64,000 bases of DNA from NCBI RefSeq assembly GCF_019443325.1, contig NZ_CP080383.1:434001-498000 (forward strand), in the 5' to 3' direction. This document shows positions 61,726 through 64,000 of this stretch, piece by piece; the stretch's first letter is position 1; the number at the start of each line of letters is the position of its first letter. This DNA comes from Cryobacterium sp. PAMC25264 (GTDB taxonomy: Bacteria > Actinomycetota > Actinomycetes > Actinomycetales > Microbacteriaceae). A program made the position numbers and the translations under genes. The notes beneath the pieces are model-generated. The model saw only the letters and a program-made list of their open reading frames with translations. It was not told the origin of the DNA and did no database searches.

Positions 61726-62726
61726 ACGCCCCGAGACGCAAGCCCGCGAGCACGACCAGCGGACTCGTACTGATCGACAAACCCCAGGGTTGGACCAGCC
61801 ACGACGCCGTCGCCCGCACCCGCCGCCTGGCCGGCACCCGCAAGGTCGGCCACGCCGGCACCCTCGACCCCATGGCCACCGGCCTACTGATCCTCGGCAT
61901 CAACAGCTCCACCCGGCTGCTCACCTACGTGGTCGGGCTCGACAAGGAGTATCTGGCCACCATCCGCCTGGGTGCTGCCACGACCACCGACGACGCCGAG
62001 GGGGAGGAGCTGACCCGAGCCCCCGCCGAGGTCGTCGCCGCCGTGAGTGAGGGATCAATCGTCGACGGCATCGCCGCCCTCACCGGAGCGATCAGCCAGC
62101 GGCCGAGCGCCGTGAGCGCCATCAAGGTGGACGGCAAGCGCGCCTACGCCCGGGTGCGCGCCGGCGAGGACGTGGAGCTGCCCGCCCGGCCGGTCACCGT
62201 GAGCGAGTTCGAGCTCGTGTCCAGCACCGCCGCCGACGGCTTCCTCGACCTCGAGGTGCGCGTGGTGTGCTCCTCGGGCACCTACATCCGCGCACTGGCC
62301 CGCGACCTCGGCGACGCCCTGGGCGTGGGCGGTCACCTCACGAGCCTCCGCCGCACCCGCATCGGCCCGTTCGGCATCATGGACGCCGACCCACTCGACG
62401 TTCTCGATGTGGGCCGGGCCCTGATCGGGCCGGCGGATGCGGCGACCCGCCTCTTCGACCGGCTCGACCTCGACGCGCAGCAGGCCATCGACCTCGGCCA
62501 CGGCAAGCGCATCGAGGCGCCGGCCGGAGCGGGCGACGCCGGCCCGGTCGCGGCTGTGGACCCGGCGGGCCGGCTCATCGGGCTCGTCGAATACCGCGAC
62601 GGGCGCGCCAAGTCGATCGTAAACTTCCCGCCGGACGACGAGCCCGCGCCTGCCGCCGAGCCCGCCGCGAGCGCGGCGCCCGAGCCCGCCCCCGCAGCAC
62701 CCACAGAATCCGAGGACGCCAAGTGA
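61722..62726 (+). CDS. truB: tRNA pseudouridine(55) synthase
   Basis: The 334-residue enzyme makes pseudouridine at position 55 of tRNA. Signatures are LVLIDKPQGWTSHDAVARTR, GHAGTLDPMATGLLIL with the catalytic Asp, and KVDGKRAYARVRAGE. The C-terminal PUA-like part is followed by an Ala/Pro/Glu-rich tail of about 35 residues. Start GTG overlaps the tetR stop by four bases, and the stop overlaps the next membrane-protein gene by GTGA. In most bacteria it directly follows rbfA; here seven genes lie between. Confidence 0.96.
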   Translation: MNAPRRKPASTTSGLVLIDKPQGWTSHDAVARTRRLAGTRKVGHAGTLDPMATGLLILGINSSTRLLTYVVGLDKEYLATIRLGAATTTDDAEGEELTRAPAEVVAAVSEGSIVDGIAALTGAISQRPSAVSAIKVDGKRAYARVRAGEDVELPARPVTVSEFELVSSTAADGFLDLEVRVVCSSGTYIRALARDLGDALGVGGHLTSLRRTRIGPFGIMDADPLDVLDVGRALIGPADAATRLFDRLDLDAQQAIDLGHGKRIEAPAGAGDAGPVAAVDPAGRLIGLVEYRDGRAKSIVNFPPDDEPAPAAEPAASAAPEPAPAAPTESEDAK

Positions 62727-63091
62727 TCGAGTGGTTCGCCTACCTGCAGCTGGCCGTCGCCGTGCTCGCCGGCCTCCTCTGCCTGGGGCTCGGCCTGGCC
62801 GGCCGCAAGCCCACCGACCTGAGTATGGGTGCCACCCTGCTCGTCGAGGTGCTCCTGATCGTGCAGCTCGTGGTGGCCATCGTGGCGCCCTTCACCGGCA
62901 ACGAGGCCACCGGAAGCGTCCTGGAGTTCTACACCTACCTGATCAGCGCCATCCTGCTGCCGCTCGGCGGGGGAGTCTGGGCGCTCATCGAGCGCAGCCG
63001 CTGGAGCACCGTGATCCTGGGTGTGGTGTGCCTGTCCGTGGCGGTCATGCTCTACCGCATGCTGCAGATCTGGACCGTGCAGACCGTCTGA
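62723..63091 (+). CDS. Small membrane protein of unknown function
   Basis: The 122-residue protein starts at a GTG overlapping the truB stop (GTGA) and has four membrane helices with short loops (YLQLAVAVLAGLLCLGLGLA is the first). Small four-helix proteins of this type follow truB in related actinobacteria as I recall, without known role. The open frame extends back to 62267 inside truB, which I regard as a shadow. No conserved polar residues suggest catalysis. Confidence 0.78.
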   Translation: MIEWFAYLQLAVAVLAGLLCLGLGLAGRKPTDLSMGATLLVEVLLIVQLVVAIVAPFTGNEATGSVLEFYTYLISAILLPLGGGVWALIERSRWSTVILGVVCLSVAVMLYRMLQIWTVQTV

Positions 63092-63150
63092 ATCACACCG
63101 GTAGCGCCCGGCACCGGGTCACCCGAAGATGCTGCGATAATTACTGAGCG

Positions 63151-63612
63151 ATGAATGAGCTCAAGACCGACTCCGGAGACAACGCCACCGGCACCACGCC
63201 CCGCCGGGTGACCGGCATCGGCCGTGTGCTGATCATGGTCTACGGGGTGCTCGCGCTCGCCGCCACCGGGCGCTCCTTCGTACAGATCGTCGGCAAGTTC
63301 GACCAGGCACCCGTGGCGTACACGCTGTCCGCCCTCGCGGCCGTGGTCTACATCGTCGCAACCGTCGCCCTGATCAAGCGCGGTGCGCTCTGGTACCGCG
63401 TGGCCTGGATCACCATCGGCTTCGAGTTGCTCGGCGTACTGGTGATCGGCACCCTGAGCCTGGTGGACCCGCAACTCTTCCCACACGACACCGTCTGGTC
63501 GGTCTACGGGCGCGGCTACCTGTTCATCCCGCTCGTGCTGCCGATCCTGGGCATGTGGTGGCTCGCCCGGCACGCCCCGGAGCGGGCCGGCCGGAACGGT
63601 TCCGCAGCGTGA
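63151..63612 (+). CDS. Small membrane protein of unknown function
   Basis: The 153-residue protein has a roughly 20-residue polar N-terminus, then four membrane helices. The segment SFVQIVGKFDQAPVAYTLSA and the loop VDPQLFPHDTVWSVYGRGY are distinctive but I do not recognise a named family. GATAAT lies nine bases before the ATG, so the leader would be very short. The stop overlaps the ribF start by GTGA, so it is probably made with RibF. Confidence 0.78.
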   Translation: MNELKTDSGDNATGTTPRRVTGIGRVLIMVYGVLALAATGRSFVQIVGKFDQAPVAYTLSALAAVVYIVATVALIKRGALWYRVAWITIGFELLGVLVIGTLSLVDPQLFPHDTVWSVYGRGYLFIPLVLPILGMWWLARHAPERAGRNGSAA

Positions 63613-64000
63613 CCGGCGCTCAGGTCACTCCCATGAAGGTGCTCGACGGCGTCGAGTCGGTGCCGGCCGACTGGCCGGATTCGGCCGTGAGCATCGGCAA
63701 GTTCGATGGCGTGCACGCCGGCCACCGGGCCGTGATCGCCGAGCTCAACAGCCTCGCCCGCCGCGAGGGCCTGGCGTCGGTCGTCGTGACCTTCGACCGC
63801 CATCCGCTGGCCCTGCTGAACCCCGCGAAGTGCCCCACCGAGCTCGTGAGCGTGTCGCAGAAGCTCGACCTGCTCGCCGAGACCGGCATCGACGCCACTG
63901 TGGTGCTCACCTTCGACCACGCGCTGTCTTCGCTGCCGCCCCAGGACTTCGTGCGCGACATCCTGGTGGACACCCTGCACGCCAAGCACGTGTCGGTGGG
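63609..64000 (+). CDS. ribF: Bifunctional riboflavin kinase/FAD synthetase, 3' partial
   Basis: The gene runs off the window after 130 codons. The visible N-terminal part is the FMN adenylyltransferase domain: GKFDGVHAGHR matches the nucleotidyltransferase GxFDGVHxGH motif, and VTFDRHPLALLNP follows. RibF converts riboflavin to FMN and FAD. The start is the GTG at 63609, overlapping the previous stop; an ATG nine codons later is possible. truB followed closely by ribF is the common bacterial order, with two small membrane-protein genes inserted here. Confidence 0.93.
   Translation, partial: MTGAQVTPMKVLDGVESVPADWPDSAVSIGKFDGVHAGHRAVIAELNSLARREGLASVVVTFDRHPLALLNPAKCPTELVSVSQKLDLLAETGIDATVVLTFDHALSSLPPQDFVRDILVDTLHAKHVSV

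Overview
The window is one continuous stretch of high-GC chromosome from a Gram-positive actinomycete. Gene content and order (PrkC-like kinases, DUF4192, DUF1206, MoxR-DUF58-transglutaminase cluster, nusA-ylxR-infB-rbfA, a short NusA, many GTG starts) fit the family Microbacteriaceae; I do not assign a genus. I see no rRNA, tRNA, CRISPR array or prophage.

Layout. 1-7.5 kb: the 3' part of an ABC exporter, an ISL3-family insertion sequence, an acetate-type transporter, a DUF4192 protein, and an Lrp regulator overlapping an aminotransferase. 7.6-25.2 kb: nine plus-strand genes, six of them joined by 4-11 bp overlaps: FHA protein, PP2C phosphatase, membrane Ser/Thr kinase, a ~1,977-residue Ig/fibronectin surface protein, MoxR ATPase, DUF58, a transglutaminase-fold protein without its catalytic Cys and His, a zinc-ribbon FHA protein, and an EccC/EssC-like two-ATPase membrane protein. 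This is the most interesting region. 25.2-35.5 kb: nitrogen and polyamine use (alanine dehydrogenase, PotDABC importer, asparaginase, two GABA-type aminotransferases, an OsmC protein). 35.6-38.4 kb: two lipoproteins, a DUF7010-like membrane protein and a YigZ-family protein. 38.4-46 kb: acyltransferase, dxr, rseP and ispG, interrupted on the minus strand by an epimerase, a lipoprotein and a second kinase. 46-54 kb: proS, DUF1206, then nusA-ylxR-infB-rbfA. 54-61.7 kb: alditol oxidase/aldose epimerase pair, mutY, a uridine-kinase-like gene, panE-like reductase, and a DHA2 exporter with a divergent TetR regulator. 61.7-64 kb: truB, two small membrane proteins, and the start of ribF.

Three patterns cut across the window. 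(1) Many single-gene units have a -10-like TANNNT box exactly six bases before an ATG or GTG start, suggesting leaderless transcripts. (2) A dispersed GGTCGAGCTTGTCGAGA element clusters in four intergenic gaps, three of them between convergent genes. (3) Five apparent frameshifts (one epimerase, two in infB, one aldose epimerase, one alditol oxidase) are each repaired by adding one G or C, which points to base-calling errors rather than four dead genes.
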